A DNA stretch of 54,650 nucleotides from CAYSBE01 sp046309355 (GCA_046309355.1 JBKCPL010000052.1:1-54650); one strand, 5' to 3'. Positions 40,038 through 50,542 are shown, counted from the stretch's first letter. The notes: generated by a model from the letters alone, not told the origin. Translations and numbers: made by a program.

Positions 40038-42380
40038 TTACTTACTTATCATTACTTTCACCACGTTGCTTCCTATACGAAGAAAGTAAAGGCCATTCAT
40101 AAGATTGCTTACATCTACCGATGTCTCTGAATAGTACGGGTTAATATCACCTGACAGCAATAATCTGCCATCCATATCGTACAATTCATACCGGTTTGTT
40201 GCATTGATTGTTCCATGTTTGATGGTCATAGTTGAATTTGCCGGATTGGGATAGACTGTAAACGGAACACGACCACCTAATGAATTTAAAGATGTGTTTG
40301 GTAAGGGATTAACTGAACCGAAATACTGCAAGCCACCTGCAATATTTCCTACCAACAAATCAGGTTTATTGTCTGCATCTAACAAACCCACACACACACT
40401 GGCTCTTCTGCCAAAGCGCTGATGAGAAGGTTCCTGTCCATTGCCATAATTCACAAAAACATTTTCAAGCTTAGTAAATATTTTTCCGGCCGTGGTATCA
40501 ACTCCCGTATAAATAGCAACATAGCCTGCATCGTTTGCTACTATTAGTTCCACATTGCCATCAGCATCTAAGTCATAAGCATAAGGCACTGCAAAACCAT
40601 AAAACTCGCATGAAATAATATTATACGTTGTATTGAAACAGTAACGGGCATCTATTTTTCCCAATGTATCGATATCGGGGGTGGGACTATACAACGGAGC
40701 TGTTGCGCTACCTTTATTCAGATACAGCTTTAACAAACCATCACGGTTGCCGATAATTATATCAGGTTTTCCATCTTTGTTCAAATCGGCAATAGTGGGT
40801 GCAGCTGTGCTTCCTGCATCTATCCCATCTACTATTCCGCTCACCGGCTGAAACGCGTAATTTGTACCGCTGCTGTTGTTCTTATAAAACAGCAATGTTC
40901 CATCTTGCTGTCCAATAATCATATCGGGTTTGCCATCGCCATCCAGGTCGGCAAATGCAGGATGTATATTCAAAATGGGCGTAGGAGTACTTAGCGCTAA
41001 AAAATTCGTATCAGTCAACTTAAACACCGCTCGTCCGTTTTCCGGTGTGTTGGTATATAACACCAGCCTGTCGTTCAAATTTTGTGTTTGTGCGTAATCG
41101 CCATTGGTGGCTACCAGCAAATCCTGATCCCCATCTGCATCAATATCTACAAGTGCCGGTACCGAACGCGTGCCGTGGTCTATCGTTTCTGAATATCCGA
41201 AAAAGTCATTTCCTACATACTGAAAAACCGGCTTGGCATCAGTACCTGTGTTGGTATAACGCCACACATTATTTACGCTCTTTTCTGAAATATGGTCGTT
41301 GGTAGTGACTATTAAATCGCGCTTACCATCCGCATCATAATCTACATAATAGGCAGCCGGAAATTTGATAAACTGGGCAGGCACGGTATTGCTTGGGAAT
41401 GCCGTATCCTGTGCTATGATTGAATCGCGGCCACGCGAGTTTAGGTTTCTGCCATTGGTAAGAAGGAGTAAATTTTTAAATGCTCCGTCTCCATAAATCA
41501 AATCCTGTACACCATCCCCATTGTAATCGAGCATGGTAAAAGTAGTAGCGGCATGCCGGGCATGTTTTTCATACATCTGAAACATGCACGCACCCAGCTG
41601 TGATTTATCTAAACCGAGATTAAATCGATTTCGCAGCGAATTGGCATCATATTGCATAAAACCCCAGCACTCATCACGGTGTATAAAGCGTGTACTGTCG
41701 GTTTTGTATTGAATGTTGTATTTGTTCTTCACGAAGTTCTCATAGTAATAGGGACTCAAATCCAGCTGTTGAAAGGAGAGTATATCTGCATCTCCATCGC
41801 CATCCAAATCATCAATACATGGAATATCACCTAGATTGGCACCAACACGGTCAATGGGTTTTGGAAGGCCAAAATCAACATAAAAGCCACCGGTATCCAT
41901 TAACTGATTGTTTAGCAAAACGAAATTTAATCCGGCTGATGATGATTTGTTCCGGTATACACGCATTCCGTTTATGCTCACATGCTGTATCGTATCGCGC
42001 AGAAAGCGCCTGTCCATTGTTACTTCCGTAAATATATCTTTCTTACCATCCCCGTCAAAGTCACGCAGCAGGCACCAGTCATTGGCAGGCGGAAATTTTC
42101 CTTCCAGTTCGTAGGCATGACGGTAACCGTCTGAGGTTTTCAAAAACAGCGTGGCTTTATTGCTGCCACGGTTAAATACAAAAAGATCATTCGTTCCATC
42201 GTTGTTCAAATCAATATTTGAAAACTGGGGGGCATTGAATCCACCTGTAAAGGGCATTTTCAATGAGTCGTTATTTTGCTTCAGAAATTTTATTCCGTTT
42301 GACGGGTAAAAGCGGTATTGCTGAGCCTGCACATACCCTGTTGAAAAGATAAAGGCTGCAATAAGTAGTTTTTTGTACAT
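40038..42380 (-). CDS. Secreted FG-GAP/VCBS-repeat protein with T9SS type A sorting domain
   Basis: This 780-residue protein has a signal peptide (MYKKLLIAAFIFSTGYVQAQ). It then has about seven FG-GAP/VCBS-type repeats whose calcium-binding loops read D.N.DG..D, for example DLNNDGTNDLFVFN, DFDGDGKKDIF, DLDGDGDADIL, DIDADGDQDLLVA, DLDGDGKPDMIIGQ and DLNKDGKPDIIIGN. Such repeats form a beta propeller. The last ~75 residues are a type A T9SS tail: FTVYPNPANSTMTI, then YELYDMDGRLL, then LMNGLYFLRI and KVMISK. It would be exported by the PorUV system encoded nearby. The ligand is unknown; surface binding is inferred. Confidence 0.9.
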   Translation of the reverse strand: MYKKLLIAAFIFSTGYVQAQQYRFYPSNGIKFLKQNNDSLKMPFTGGFNAPQFSNIDLNNDGTNDLFVFNRGSNKATLFLKTSDGYRHAYELEGKFPPANDWCLLRDFDGDGKKDIFTEVTMDRRFLRDTIQHVSINGMRVYRNKSSSAGLNFVLLNNQLMDTGGFYVDFGLPKPIDRVGANLGDIPCIDDLDGDGDADILSFQQLDLSPYYYENFVKNKYNIQYKTDSTRFIHRDECWGFMQYDANSLRNRFNLGLDKSQLGACMFQMYEKHARHAATTFTMLDYNGDGVQDLIYGDGAFKNLLLLTNGRNLNSRGRDSIIAQDTAFPSNTVPAQFIKFPAAYYVDYDADGKRDLIVTTNDHISEKSVNNVWRYTNTGTDAKPVFQYVGNDFFGYSETIDHGTRSVPALVDIDADGDQDLLVATNGDYAQTQNLNDRLVLYTNTPENGRAVFKLTDTNFLALSTPTPILNIHPAFADLDGDGKPDMIIGQQDGTLLFYKNNSSGTNYAFQPVSGIVDGIDAGSTAAPTIADLNKDGKPDIIIGNRDGLLKLYLNKGSATAPLYSPTPDIDTLGKIDARYCFNTTYNIISCEFYGFAVPYAYDLDADGNVELIVANDAGYVAIYTGVDTTAGKIFTKLENVFVNYGNGQEPSHQRFGRRASVCVGLLDADNKPDLLVGNIAGGLQYFGSVNPLPNTSLNSLGGRVPFTVYPNPANSTMTIKHGTINATNRYELYDMDGRLLLSGDINPYYSETSVDVSNLMNGLYFLRIGSNVVKVMISK

Positions 42381-42399
42381 ATCCGTGCAAGTTTGTAAA

Positions 42400-42407
42400 C
42401 AAATATA
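42400..42407 (-). promoter_or_regulatory. -7 box TATATTTG for the FG-GAP protein gene
   Basis: On the minus strand a perfect TAnnTTTG match lies 19 bases before the ATG at 42380. Confidence 0.6.
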
Positions 42408-42436
42408 GTGTTAATACCTCTAAATATTTTGTTAAA

Positions 42437-43729
42437 ATGACCCTGACCGAACTTTATGACGTATACCTGAAACATCCGGAAATATGTACTGACACACGTA
42501 GTATAAAACCGGGAAGTATTTTTTTCGCACTTAAAGGTCCGCGATTTAATGCGAACACCTTCGCATCGCAAGCTATACAGGCAGGCGCAGCCTATGCCGT
42601 TATAGATGAGCCTGCTCATCAAACCAATGAACGTTGTATTTTGGTGAATGATGTACTACATACATTGCAACAACTGGCTGCACACCACCGCAGCACCCTG
42701 AATATACCGGTAGTGGCTATAGTGGGCTCAAACGGAAAAACTACAACCAAAGAACTGATAACATCCGTTCTGTGCACACGCAAAAAAGTATTGGCTACAC
42801 CGGGCAATTTCAATAACCACATCGGGTTACCGCTCACGCTGCTTATGTTAACTGCCGAACACGATATAGCTGTGATTGAAATGGGAGCTAATCATATAGG
42901 TGAAAATGCATTTTTATGCGATATAGCTAAACCCGATTGTGGATTGATTACCAATAACGGGAAAGACCACCTGGAAGGGTTTGGAAGTATCGAAGGAGTG
43001 GCACAGTCAAACAGTGAACTGTACTACTACCTGCTGAAAAACGGAGGCACTGCATTTGTCAATGCCAATGATGAATGGCTGATGCGTATGGCCACACGGT
43101 TAACTAAAAAAATTACATACGCTGCAAACGATAATACGAAGCATGCCGCAGCTGATGTCACCGGAATGGCTTTACACCTTCAACCGAATATTCTATTTAC
43201 ATTGAATGAAACTAAATTTACTTCACACCTGAGTGGCGACTATAATTTTGATAACATCATGGCGGCTGTGTGCATAGGCCGCTACTTCAATCTTTCAGTT
43301 GATGATATTCGTGCAGGAATTGCTGCGTACGAACCTAAAAATAACCGTTCGCAGATTGTAAACACTTCACACAATACTGTATTTATGGATGCCTACAATG
43401 CAAACCCGAGCAGTATGCAGGCCGCTTTAAAAAATTTTGCTGCTATGCCGTATGCACACAAAGTTGCAATACTGGGCGACATGTTTGAATTGGGTGAATA
43501 TGCCGATGCCGAACACAAAGGCATCATTGCCTATGCCGATTCATTGAAATTTGAGTATCTGATTTTTGTTGGTAAAGAATTCGCACGACATAAATCCGCA
43601 ACACATATATTTTGTGAAACTACCGAAGAAGCCGCGGAGTTCCTGAAATCGGCTTCGCTGCAAAACAAACATATATTCATGAAAGGTTCACGGGGTATTC
43701 AGCTGGAGAAACTGCTCCCCTGTTTGTAG
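42437..43729 (+). CDS. murF: UDP-N-acetylmuramoyl-tripeptide:D-alanyl-D-alanine ligase
   Basis: This 430-residue cytoplasmic enzyme adds D-Ala-D-Ala to the peptidoglycan precursor. The ATP motif is VGSNGKTTTKE (residues 96-106). IEMGANHIGENAFLCDIAKPD, then LITNNGKDHLEGFGS and the C-terminal-domain stretch FMDAYNANPSSMQAAL are all MurF hallmarks, the NANP block in particular. The length is at the short end of normal. It is near the T9SS block (PorV, PorU, GldJ), an association seen in other Bacteroidota, but stands alone on the plus strand, convergent with ispF. Confidence 0.95.
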   Translation: MTLTELYDVYLKHPEICTDTRSIKPGSIFFALKGPRFNANTFASQAIQAGAAYAVIDEPAHQTNERCILVNDVLHTLQQLAAHHRSTLNIPVVAIVGSNGKTTTKELITSVLCTRKKVLATPGNFNNHIGLPLTLLMLTAEHDIAVIEMGANHIGENAFLCDIAKPDCGLITNNGKDHLEGFGSIEGVAQSNSELYYYLLKNGGTAFVNANDEWLMRMATRLTKKITYAANDNTKHAAADVTGMALHLQPNILFTLNETKFTSHLSGDYNFDNIMAAVCIGRYFNLSVDDIRAGIAAYEPKNNRSQIVNTSHNTVFMDAYNANPSSMQAALKNFAAMPYAHKVAILGDMFELGEYADAEHKGIIAYADSLKFEYLIFVGKEFARHKSATHIFCETTEEAAEFLKSASLQNKHIFMKGSRGIQLEKLLPCL

Positions 43730-43732
43730 TCA

Positions 43733-44206
43733 CTACTTTTTAAGCATCAACACCACTGCTGATGCCCACAAGCCTTCCTCTCGGCCTACATAGCCCATTT
43801 TTTCAGAGGTTGTGGCTTTAATGGAAACGTCACCGGTTTCAATCTGACAGATCTGTGCAATAATGGTTCGCATATCGGCAGCATACTTCATTACCTTGGG
43901 TCGCTCAAGGCAAAGAGATGAGTCAATATTTCCGACACGGTAACCTTTATCGTGTGCCAACGTTATTACTTTTTCGAGCAGCAATTTACTGTCTATACCT
44001 TTATAAGCCGAGTCGGTATCGGGAAAATGCTGACCAATATCGCCCAATGCCAGAGCACCGAGTATGGCATCGCAAATGGCATGTAGCAGCACATCAGCAT
44101 CGCTGTGGCCCATAGCACCCTTGGTGTGAGGTATGTTTACTCCACCCAGCCACAACTCGTAGCCTTCAGCCAGCTGGTGCACGTCATAACCGTAGCCAAT
44201 ACGCAT
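43733..44206 (-). CDS. ispF: 2-C-methyl-D-erythritol 2,4-cyclodiphosphate synthase
   Basis: This 157-residue enzyme of the MEP isoprenoid pathway makes the cyclic diphosphate with release of CMP. Metal ligands Asp8 and His10 are in GYGYDVHQL, and the third (His42 region) in GHSDADVLLHAICDAILGA. DIGQHFPDTD and IKATTSEKMGYVGREEG complete the signature. The length is normal. It lies 9 bases downstream of porV on the same strand and may be its last operon member. Confidence 0.96.
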   Translation of the reverse strand: MRIGYGYDVHQLAEGYELWLGGVNIPHTKGAMGHSDADVLLHAICDAILGALALGDIGQHFPDTDSAYKGIDSKLLLEKVITLAHDKGYRVGNIDSSLCLERPKVMKYAADMRTIIAQICQIETGDVSIKATTSEKMGYVGREEGLWASAVVLMLKK

Positions 44207-44215
44207 AATTAGGAA

Positions 44216-45454
44216 TTAAAATGCGGGAACATCAGCACCCCCGTCAGTGTTTTTCTCACGCTGCCCCTTAAAGGATTCAAAATCGACACCAAGTGTAAAC
44301 CGCAATGTATTATCCAACGGGTGACGTTGCTGGAATGAGAACAGATAAGCTACGTCAATCGCAAACACATTGTAACGTAAGCCGGCACCCATCGTGGCAT
44401 ACGTACGATTACCTTTTTCAAAGGGCTCGTAAAAATAGCCTGCCCGCAGGGCAAATTGTTTATCGTACCAGTATTCAATACCTACCGATGTGTTTATTTC
44501 CTGAAGCTCTTCGCTGAAGCCACCCGGTGCATCACTAAATGATTGAAACATTCCCTGAAGCACTGGAACATCTGAGCGCTTTCCACTCAAAATTATGGGC
44601 AATCCATCGCTGCCATATTCAACTTGCCCACTGGCGTTGGTTTTATAACGAGGCGGTGTAGGTACTAATAGTTTATTAAAATCGACCAAAACAGCAAATG
44701 AATTGTACTTGTCTATATCCATATTCCAGTAGGTACCCAAACGCATGTTGGTAGGAATAAAATCTTCAAACTGTGCTGTTGTGTATGTAATTTTTGCACC
44801 GATATTGGTAATAGCTAATCCTACGCCATAGTTGATATTATAGCCTTTGTACCGAAATTTATTGTTGTAATAGGCTGTAATATCCGAACCGTATGAATTG
44901 CCCGCACGTATGTTATTGGGCAGTTGCGCACCGCCTGAAAGGTTTGAATGAATATAACGAAAGGCCAGGCCTACCGAAAAAAAGTTAGACAAACGTTGTG
45001 AATAGGCAAAGTCAACTGCCAGTTCATTTGGTGTAAACTGACCAAGCGAATTGGCTTGATCGTCAGTAAACTGAATTTCACCTAATGAAAAATACCGCAA
45101 TGATCCTCCTATGGCATTGCGTGGACTCAGTTTGTAGTAAGCTGATACATAACCGAGTGATACATCAGGCACCAAAGCCCTAAGCCAAGGGGTGTACGAC
45201 ATATTGATGCTTCCCTTACGATCCATAAAAGCAAGTTTTGCTGCATTCCAGTGTATCGCATTTACATCATTAGGCAAGGCTACCCCTGCGTCACCCATAG
45301 CGGCTGTTCGTGCATCAGGGGTTATCATAAGAAATGGCACAGCTGTAGTTATCGTATTTTGCTTTCCGTCAATTTGCCCTCTGTTCACCTGAGCGACTGA
45401 TACCGTTGCACAAAATACAACTGCAAGCGCTACTGCTGATTTAACTAAATTCAT
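44216..45454 (-). CDS. porV: Type IX secretion outer membrane protein PorV
   Basis: I start this at the ATG at 45454 (MNLVKSAVALAVVFCATVSV, 412 residues), which gives a clean signal peptide; an ATG at 45487 would add 11 charged residues in front. PorV is a FadL-like 14-strand barrel that shuttles T9SS cargo from the translocon to PorU. The family start is visible as VPFLMITPDARTAAMGDAGV, followed by NAIHWNAAKLAF and SYTPWLRALVPDVSLGYVS. The C-terminus is polar (GQREKNTDGGADVPAF). It is directly downstream of porU, as expected for the attachment complex. Confidence 0.93.
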   Translation of the reverse strand: MNLVKSAVALAVVFCATVSVAQVNRGQIDGKQNTITTAVPFLMITPDARTAAMGDAGVALPNDVNAIHWNAAKLAFMDRKGSINMSYTPWLRALVPDVSLGYVSAYYKLSPRNAIGGSLRYFSLGEIQFTDDQANSLGQFTPNELAVDFAYSQRLSNFFSVGLAFRYIHSNLSGGAQLPNNIRAGNSYGSDITAYYNNKFRYKGYNINYGVGLAITNIGAKITYTTAQFEDFIPTNMRLGTYWNMDIDKYNSFAVLVDFNKLLVPTPPRYKTNASGQVEYGSDGLPIILSGKRSDVPVLQGMFQSFSDAPGGFSEELQEINTSVGIEYWYDKQFALRAGYFYEPFEKGNRTYATMGAGLRYNVFAIDVAYLFSFQQRHPLDNTLRFTLGVDFESFKGQREKNTDGGADVPAF

Positions 45455-45513
45455 GGTCTTTTTGTTCTCGGCATTAATAACGTGCAAGTATAGGTAAATG
45501 TTGTTAATCTCAA

Positions 45514-48500
45514 CTAATTCAATATCACAAGTTTTTGAATTTCCTCGGCTGTTTTGCCGTCTATCGACTTTACTTTGGCCTTGTAAATATATACACCTTT
45601 ACCTATAGCATCCCCAAACTCGTCACGCCCATCCCATGTAAGCTCATCAAAGTGATTGCCGGTTGTAACCGTTTCGGTGCGCAGTGTTTTTATCATTTTT
45701 CCGTTCAGTGTAAAAATTTGAATCAGAACAGTAAGTGGCTGTGCGGGTTTATTATGATCGAAATGAAAGGTCGTAGATGTGGTGAACGGATTGGGGTAGT
45801 TCAACAGATTTTTTATAGCAGCTTCTTCATCTTTGGCTACAATAAACTCCAGGCTCGACTCGCCATAATTGTTATAAACATCCCATGCGGTGAATTTGAG
45901 CGAATACTTACCCGGTTCCATGTTTTTCATTCTGAAACGTACTTCGCCTTCCTGGTAAGTATCTATTTTGGCCTGAAAATAATCATTCAGTACACGGCTT
46001 TGTGTGTTATCGTTATTAAGTGTCATGGTTATATCTCGACCTATTCCGCGACCTGTAATATTGATACCGCTAAAATCGGCAAGTTTAGCAATGAGCATTG
46101 GATTCTCGTTGGTTATACTTCCGTTTGCAAACTTTTCATCGTTCAGGAAAAGCTTTATCTCCGGACCCTGATCATCCGGTGATAGTTGATTGGACGTTGC
46201 CCCCACCACTACTTTATCGTAGTACCCAATTGCATCTGTTTCCCCTGCGTTGCTGTGGGCATAGTAACTGATTCGCCCATAGCCGGGTGTATATGAAATA
46301 TCTTTGGGTACAATAAATGTAAAACTGAATTCGCCATTCACAACGGTGGCCTTGCCCCGATATATCACATTGTTTTGCATGCTGAAGTTGAATTGATAGT
46401 TGGGCGAATAACTCTCCGGATTGTTATTTAATGTACGGTACGTAGCCGGCTTATCAAATACAGTTGGGTACACAACTCCATTAAATGTATTTACAAAATT
46501 GCCCTGTAAATCAACAATCCTTCCTTCTATGGTTACTTTGCTGAAGGCCTTTAGTGTATCCAGAGCCGATGTAATTGCTTTCCCGTTAATTTTTGTAGTT
46601 GCTACATCCAGCTCGGGGTAGTGCAACTTCATGGCCGGATCGCCTAACAGGGTAAAATTTCGTTCGCCTTTATCGGTTGACAGATAGTCGTTTTTAGTTA
46701 GCCGCATAATATCTCCAATAGTTTTGCGTGAACCGATAAGCGATGCGGAATCGATACCTACACGACCATAAAAGTAGGTATTTAAACTAAAATTAGATCC
46801 TGAATTCACTAGCCTTACGGTGGTGAATAAAGCTACCGCTCCACCAAAGGGATTTAGTGCTGCCAATTCACCTGCCGAAATTCGGTCAGGGTCATCGTAG
46901 CGGCTAAATTCACAGGTTGCAGTAACCATTATGGGCAATTTCCCACCGTTTGACCACCGACTGATATCATCGGTATTTAATATGCGTTCAGAAGCCAGAC
47001 CCACTTCGCCACCATGACCTGTATAGTTAAATATAAGGCAGCCGCGTTCCACCGATCGCACAATCTCATCCTGTGCCTGTGGATTTCTAACCCCTCCGGG
47101 CATCGTAACTTCAGGATACGCATCAGTATGAATTTTTTGAATATTGTACTTCTTGGCATTATTCTTAACAATATTGGACAATGCATCGGCTTGCCACTGA
47201 TGTGTACCCGTATCCTCATCGTCTGATACAAATACTGTTTTTGCCATCCAATCGCCCCATTCGGGGTTAGCCTGGTAGTCGATTATTTTATTGACTAAAG
47301 CCACTGCATGGGCTCCGGTTTGTGCCGGCAAGCGTCCTACACCTATGTCAAGAAGTTCCTTAATTCCTGAAAACCCAGTATCGCCCGGTTCATCCCATCG
47401 GCCTTCATTGTCATCCAGCAATCCAAAATAATCATCCGAACAATATGTTTTTACCGGGTCGAATGACTCCATACTTTCAAACGTGGGCACCAAATTGCTG
47501 TTGTTGGTTATTCTGTTTTTGTAGTCGTATGATGCACGGCCAAACAGCATAAGGTATTTAGGCATATCTGCAGCCGAGGAGGCCCGTTTATAAAACATCC
47601 GCATCATATCGCGAATGGCAGTAATATCCTGCACCCCCGATGCAAATTCGTTGTATACCTGATTAACCGGAATAACGTGAACTCGTAAATTATTGCGTGT
47701 GCGGTGATAGTTGGCTAATCTATTCGCTTCGTTTAAAAATCCTTCATAGGTTACTATAAAATAGTCGGCAGGTGTCAACCCGTGTATGTTTTGATTGGCA
47801 ACTTTCTCTACAAACTGAGGTGTGTGGTAATTGCCTGTATGCAGAACAAATTCGCGCAAAGTATCGGTACTCTGAGTAAATGTTACTCCTCCGGTTACAG
47901 ATGTAACGGGCATTTGCATGGGCGAAGTTGCATCTGTAACATCCCATACCTCTGGCAACTGGGAAGTGCTGACCTGAAACTGAGTAATATTGCCCAACCC
48001 ACGAGATGTTTTATCACGAATGACTAACTGCCCGGAAGTAAAGTTTAAAAAATTACGTGATTGAACTTCAAAGAAATCTAACCATCCCAGCGATCCGGGA
48101 ATGGGTTGATTGTATACATACGAAACATTCAGGTTGCCTGATGTTACACTTACAAAAACAGACTTATCTCCGTCAGCACTGCTGGCAAAAGGGTACTCAT
48201 AATTTGCAACTACCTGAGGTATGTTATGGGTAATCGCAGTTGCTCCATTAACAGATACGTTAAATGAACTAGACACAAACGAACGTGCTGCTACCGATGA
48301 CCTCAAATAAACCGGTTTTGAGGTATTAATCGGTCCCATATTTACCTGAAAGTTTTGTTGCAACACGCGATTAAACTCCTCCCCCAGATAGCGTTTCCCG
48401 CTTTTTATAACATTGGTAAGCTCGCGTTCATATACATATAAATTATCGTACTCGGCACTTGTTCGGTTGTGTGTTAGCGGGCCCGTAGTAACTATACGCT

Positions 48501-49392
48501 TTCCCGGATTTCCGCCAAATGTTAAGAAACAGGCTGTTGCATTGGTGTAAATGTTGGTTTCATGAAAATAATAACCCGCAGCTGAATCGAATTTCCAAAC
48601 ATCCTGCTGAGCTTTGGCGTAAAAAAGCAATTCATCGCCTGCATCAAACTTTCCATCAGCCTCGCCTTTAACTACAATGGCATTTTCCTTCAGGTCATCA
48701 ATTCGACTAATGCTATTGCGACCCGGCAACATACCGGGACCATTGCTGTAGATTTTTAGAGTTCGTGGGTCTATGTTATCAACCGGTACACCCTTATCTT
48801 TCAACATTTGATAGGTTAGCCGGTGTACGCCTGTCACCGTTGTGTGAAATTTATACCAATCGCCAGAAGCCAAAACGGATTGTTGAGCATAGCCTGTTTT
48901 TCCGTAGGACAAGGCGGAGGTATTTTGTAGTACACCGCTGTAGCTAACAACCAAATCAAATGATTCCAGAATTTCCACCTCGTTACCTGAAATACGCACA
49001 GGCTGTAACTCTATAATCAGTTGTTGCTGTTTGCGCTCCCATGCTGTGTAGTAGTTTAGCGTGTAGGATTTCGCTATGTCAGATTTTAACTTATCTGTTG
49101 GTATTCCGGTAAGTACAGCTTTTTTAGCTACTAACTTAACTTGCTGAAGCCGCTCTCCGTTAAAGGGCATTCTGTGAATGTATACAGGTACCGTGGCTTC
49201 ACCTTTGCCCTTTATTGCTGCGCCTTCAAAACTCAGCTCGTGAGATGTAGTATTTCGGTTAACAGGCTGCCACTTAAGTATAACGGGTATGGTTATAGTT
49301 TGTGCATGCGCAACTGAGCACATTGCTATAAAGGAAAATGCTAACCATTTACTTATGCGTGCTAAGTGTGATTTTAAGAATAATTTTTGCAT
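45514..49392 (-). CDS. porU: Type IX secretion signal peptidase PorU
   Basis: This 1292-residue gingipain-like (C25, clan CD) enzyme removes T9SS sorting tails and attaches cargo to the cell surface. The signal peptide ends near AHAQ. The protease domain holds the catalytic His793 in NYTGHGGEVGLASE and Cys827 in MVTATCEFSRYDDPDR, at the spacing of the family. The C-terminal ~85 residues carry LLNYPNPFTTSTTFHF and LTWDGRDEFGDAIGKGVYIY, the self-anchoring domain of PorU. Upstream on the minus strand, 9 bases before the ATG, is the box TACTTTTTG (49402-49410). It is 59 bases from porV and diverges from two porP genes and gldJ. Confidence 0.94.
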   Translation of the reverse strand: MQKLFLKSHLARISKWLAFSFIAMCSVAHAQTITIPVILKWQPVNRNTTSHELSFEGAAIKGKGEATVPVYIHRMPFNGERLQQVKLVAKKAVLTGIPTDKLKSDIAKSYTLNYYTAWERKQQQLIIELQPVRISGNEVEILESFDLVVSYSGVLQNTSALSYGKTGYAQQSVLASGDWYKFHTTVTGVHRLTYQMLKDKGVPVDNIDPRTLKIYSNGPGMLPGRNSISRIDDLKENAIVVKGEADGKFDAGDELLFYAKAQQDVWKFDSAAGYYFHETNIYTNATACFLTFGGNPGKRIVTTGPLTHNRTSAEYDNLYVYERELTNVIKSGKRYLGEEFNRVLQQNFQVNMGPINTSKPVYLRSSVAARSFVSSSFNVSVNGATAITHNIPQVVANYEYPFASSADGDKSVFVSVTSGNLNVSYVYNQPIPGSLGWLDFFEVQSRNFLNFTSGQLVIRDKTSRGLGNITQFQVSTSQLPEVWDVTDATSPMQMPVTSVTGGVTFTQSTDTLREFVLHTGNYHTPQFVEKVANQNIHGLTPADYFIVTYEGFLNEANRLANYHRTRNNLRVHVIPVNQVYNEFASGVQDITAIRDMMRMFYKRASSAADMPKYLMLFGRASYDYKNRITNNSNLVPTFESMESFDPVKTYCSDDYFGLLDDNEGRWDEPGDTGFSGIKELLDIGVGRLPAQTGAHAVALVNKIIDYQANPEWGDWMAKTVFVSDDEDTGTHQWQADALSNIVKNNAKKYNIQKIHTDAYPEVTMPGGVRNPQAQDEIVRSVERGCLIFNYTGHGGEVGLASERILNTDDISRWSNGGKLPIMVTATCEFSRYDDPDRISAGELAALNPFGGAVALFTTVRLVNSGSNFSLNTYFYGRVGIDSASLIGSRKTIGDIMRLTKNDYLSTDKGERNFTLLGDPAMKLHYPELDVATTKINGKAITSALDTLKAFSKVTIEGRIVDLQGNFVNTFNGVVYPTVFDKPATYRTLNNNPESYSPNYQFNFSMQNNVIYRGKATVVNGEFSFTFIVPKDISYTPGYGRISYYAHSNAGETDAIGYYDKVVVGATSNQLSPDDQGPEIKLFLNDEKFANGSITNENPMLIAKLADFSGINITGRGIGRDITMTLNNDNTQSRVLNDYFQAKIDTYQEGEVRFRMKNMEPGKYSLKFTAWDVYNNYGESSLEFIVAKDEEAAIKNLLNYPNPFTTSTTFHFDHNKPAQPLTVLIQIFTLNGKMIKTLRTETVTTGNHFDELTWDGRDEFGDAIGKGVYIYKAKVKSIDGKTAEEIQKLVILN

Positions 49393-49401
49393 AACTTATT
49401 T

Positions 49402-49410
49402 CAAAAAGTA
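49402..49410 (-). promoter_or_regulatory. Near-consensus -7 box TACTTTTTG for porU
   Basis: On the minus strand it is one T longer than TAnnTTTG and ends 9 bases before the porU ATG. It is the only candidate in the first 40 bases. Confidence 0.4.
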
Positions 49411-49507
49411 TATACTTGAAAAATGAATCATTGTTGTGTAAACGTGTAATATTACAAAATAATTGCATGTTTTTAAAGAATTAGTTACGGTTATAGCATG
49501 TTTATAC

Positions 49508-49515
49508 TAACTTTG
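49508..49515 (+). promoter_or_regulatory. -7 box TAACTTTG for the first porP gene
   Basis: A perfect TAnnTTTG match with a 27-base gap to the ATG at 49543. With the porU box on the other strand it makes this 150-base gap a divergent T9SS promoter region. Confidence 0.5.
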
Positions 49516-49542
49516 ATGGTTACGCAAATTATACCAAAATAA

Positions 49543-50532
49543 ATGAGCCTGCGGCTTCGTATCAGAACTATATATCTTCATGTATTGGCACTTTGTATGT
49601 GGAGTGGTTTGCATGCCCAAGACCCTCAGTTCACACAGTTTTTTGCTAATCCCATTTATACGAATCCTGCATTTGCCGGAAGTTCTACGGTAGCACGGTG
49701 CGTGCTCAATTACAGAAGTCAGTGGCCCGGTATTGCCGGTACTTTTAAAACATACTCTGCATCGTATGATGAACATTTTGATGCTATAAATGGCGGTATC
49801 GGACTGATGGTGACATCCGATGAAGCGGGAGTAGGAACGCTACGCACTACTTCGGTGAGTGGTATTTATGCTTACCAAATATCCATCACTAAGTATTTAA
49901 CGGTACGTGCTTCCATTCAAGGTGGTATTCAGCAAAAATCCATTGACTTTAATAAATTACAGTTTTTTGACCAAATAGTACGTCAACAAGGTTTTGTTAG
50001 GCCAACACAGGAAACTCCGGTAAATACTAATCCGACCTATGCAAATTTTGCTGCTGGATTTATAGCCTATACTGACCGGTTTTACGGTGGTTTTGCAGCT
50101 CATAATATAACCGAACCACGACAAGGCTTTTACAGTTCACAAAAAGACAACGTTCCCATGAGGTATACGTTTCACACGGGGCTTGTTATTCCCATATCCA
50201 ATCAGGGCGACCAAAACCGTGCGGTGAACATTTGGCCTAACATATTATACATGCAGCAAAGTTTATTCAATCAGCTTAATCTGGGTATATATGTTAACCG
50301 CGGACCCATCATAGCAGGAACGTATTTCAGACAAAACAGTGTTAATTCAGATGCATTTATAGTATTGGTTGGTATGCGGCTACCAAAATTACGTATTGGA
50401 GTATCCTACGATGCAACCGTATCCGATGCACGTCCGGGAGCCAGACAATCGTATGAATTCTCCTTGTCGTTTGAGTTGCGAAAACGTGACAGGAAAAAGT
50501 CTGTAAAACAAATTAGGTGTCCTGATTTTTAA
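49543..50532 (+). CDS. PorP/SprF family type IX secretion membrane protein (copy 1)
   Basis: This is a 329-residue outer-membrane barrel. After the signal (LYLHVLALCMWSGLHA-like, near residues 11-25) the family motif AQDPQFTQFFANPIYTNPAF opens the mature protein. GGIGLMVTSDEAGVGTLRTT, then SGIYAYQISI and PNILYMQQSLFNQLNLGIYV follow. PorP/SprF proteins link the T9SS or partner adhesins such as SprB in the outer membrane. It has a basic C-terminus ending RKKSVKQIRCPDF, matched by the ending of copy 2 (LKCPDM). It diverges from porU and begins a porP-porP-gldJ run. Confidence 0.92.
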   Translation: MSLRLRIRTIYLHVLALCMWSGLHAQDPQFTQFFANPIYTNPAFAGSSTVARCVLNYRSQWPGIAGTFKTYSASYDEHFDAINGGIGLMVTSDEAGVGTLRTTSVSGIYAYQISITKYLTVRASIQGGIQQKSIDFNKLQFFDQIVRQQGFVRPTQETPVNTNPTYANFAAGFIAYTDRFYGGFAAHNITEPRQGFYSSQKDNVPMRYTFHTGLVIPISNQGDQNRAVNIWPNILYMQQSLFNQLNLGIYVNRGPIIAGTYFRQNSVNSDAFIVLVGMRLPKLRIGVSYDATVSDARPGARQSYEFSLSFELRKRDRKKSVKQIRCPDF

Positions 50533-50542
50533 GTATATCAAT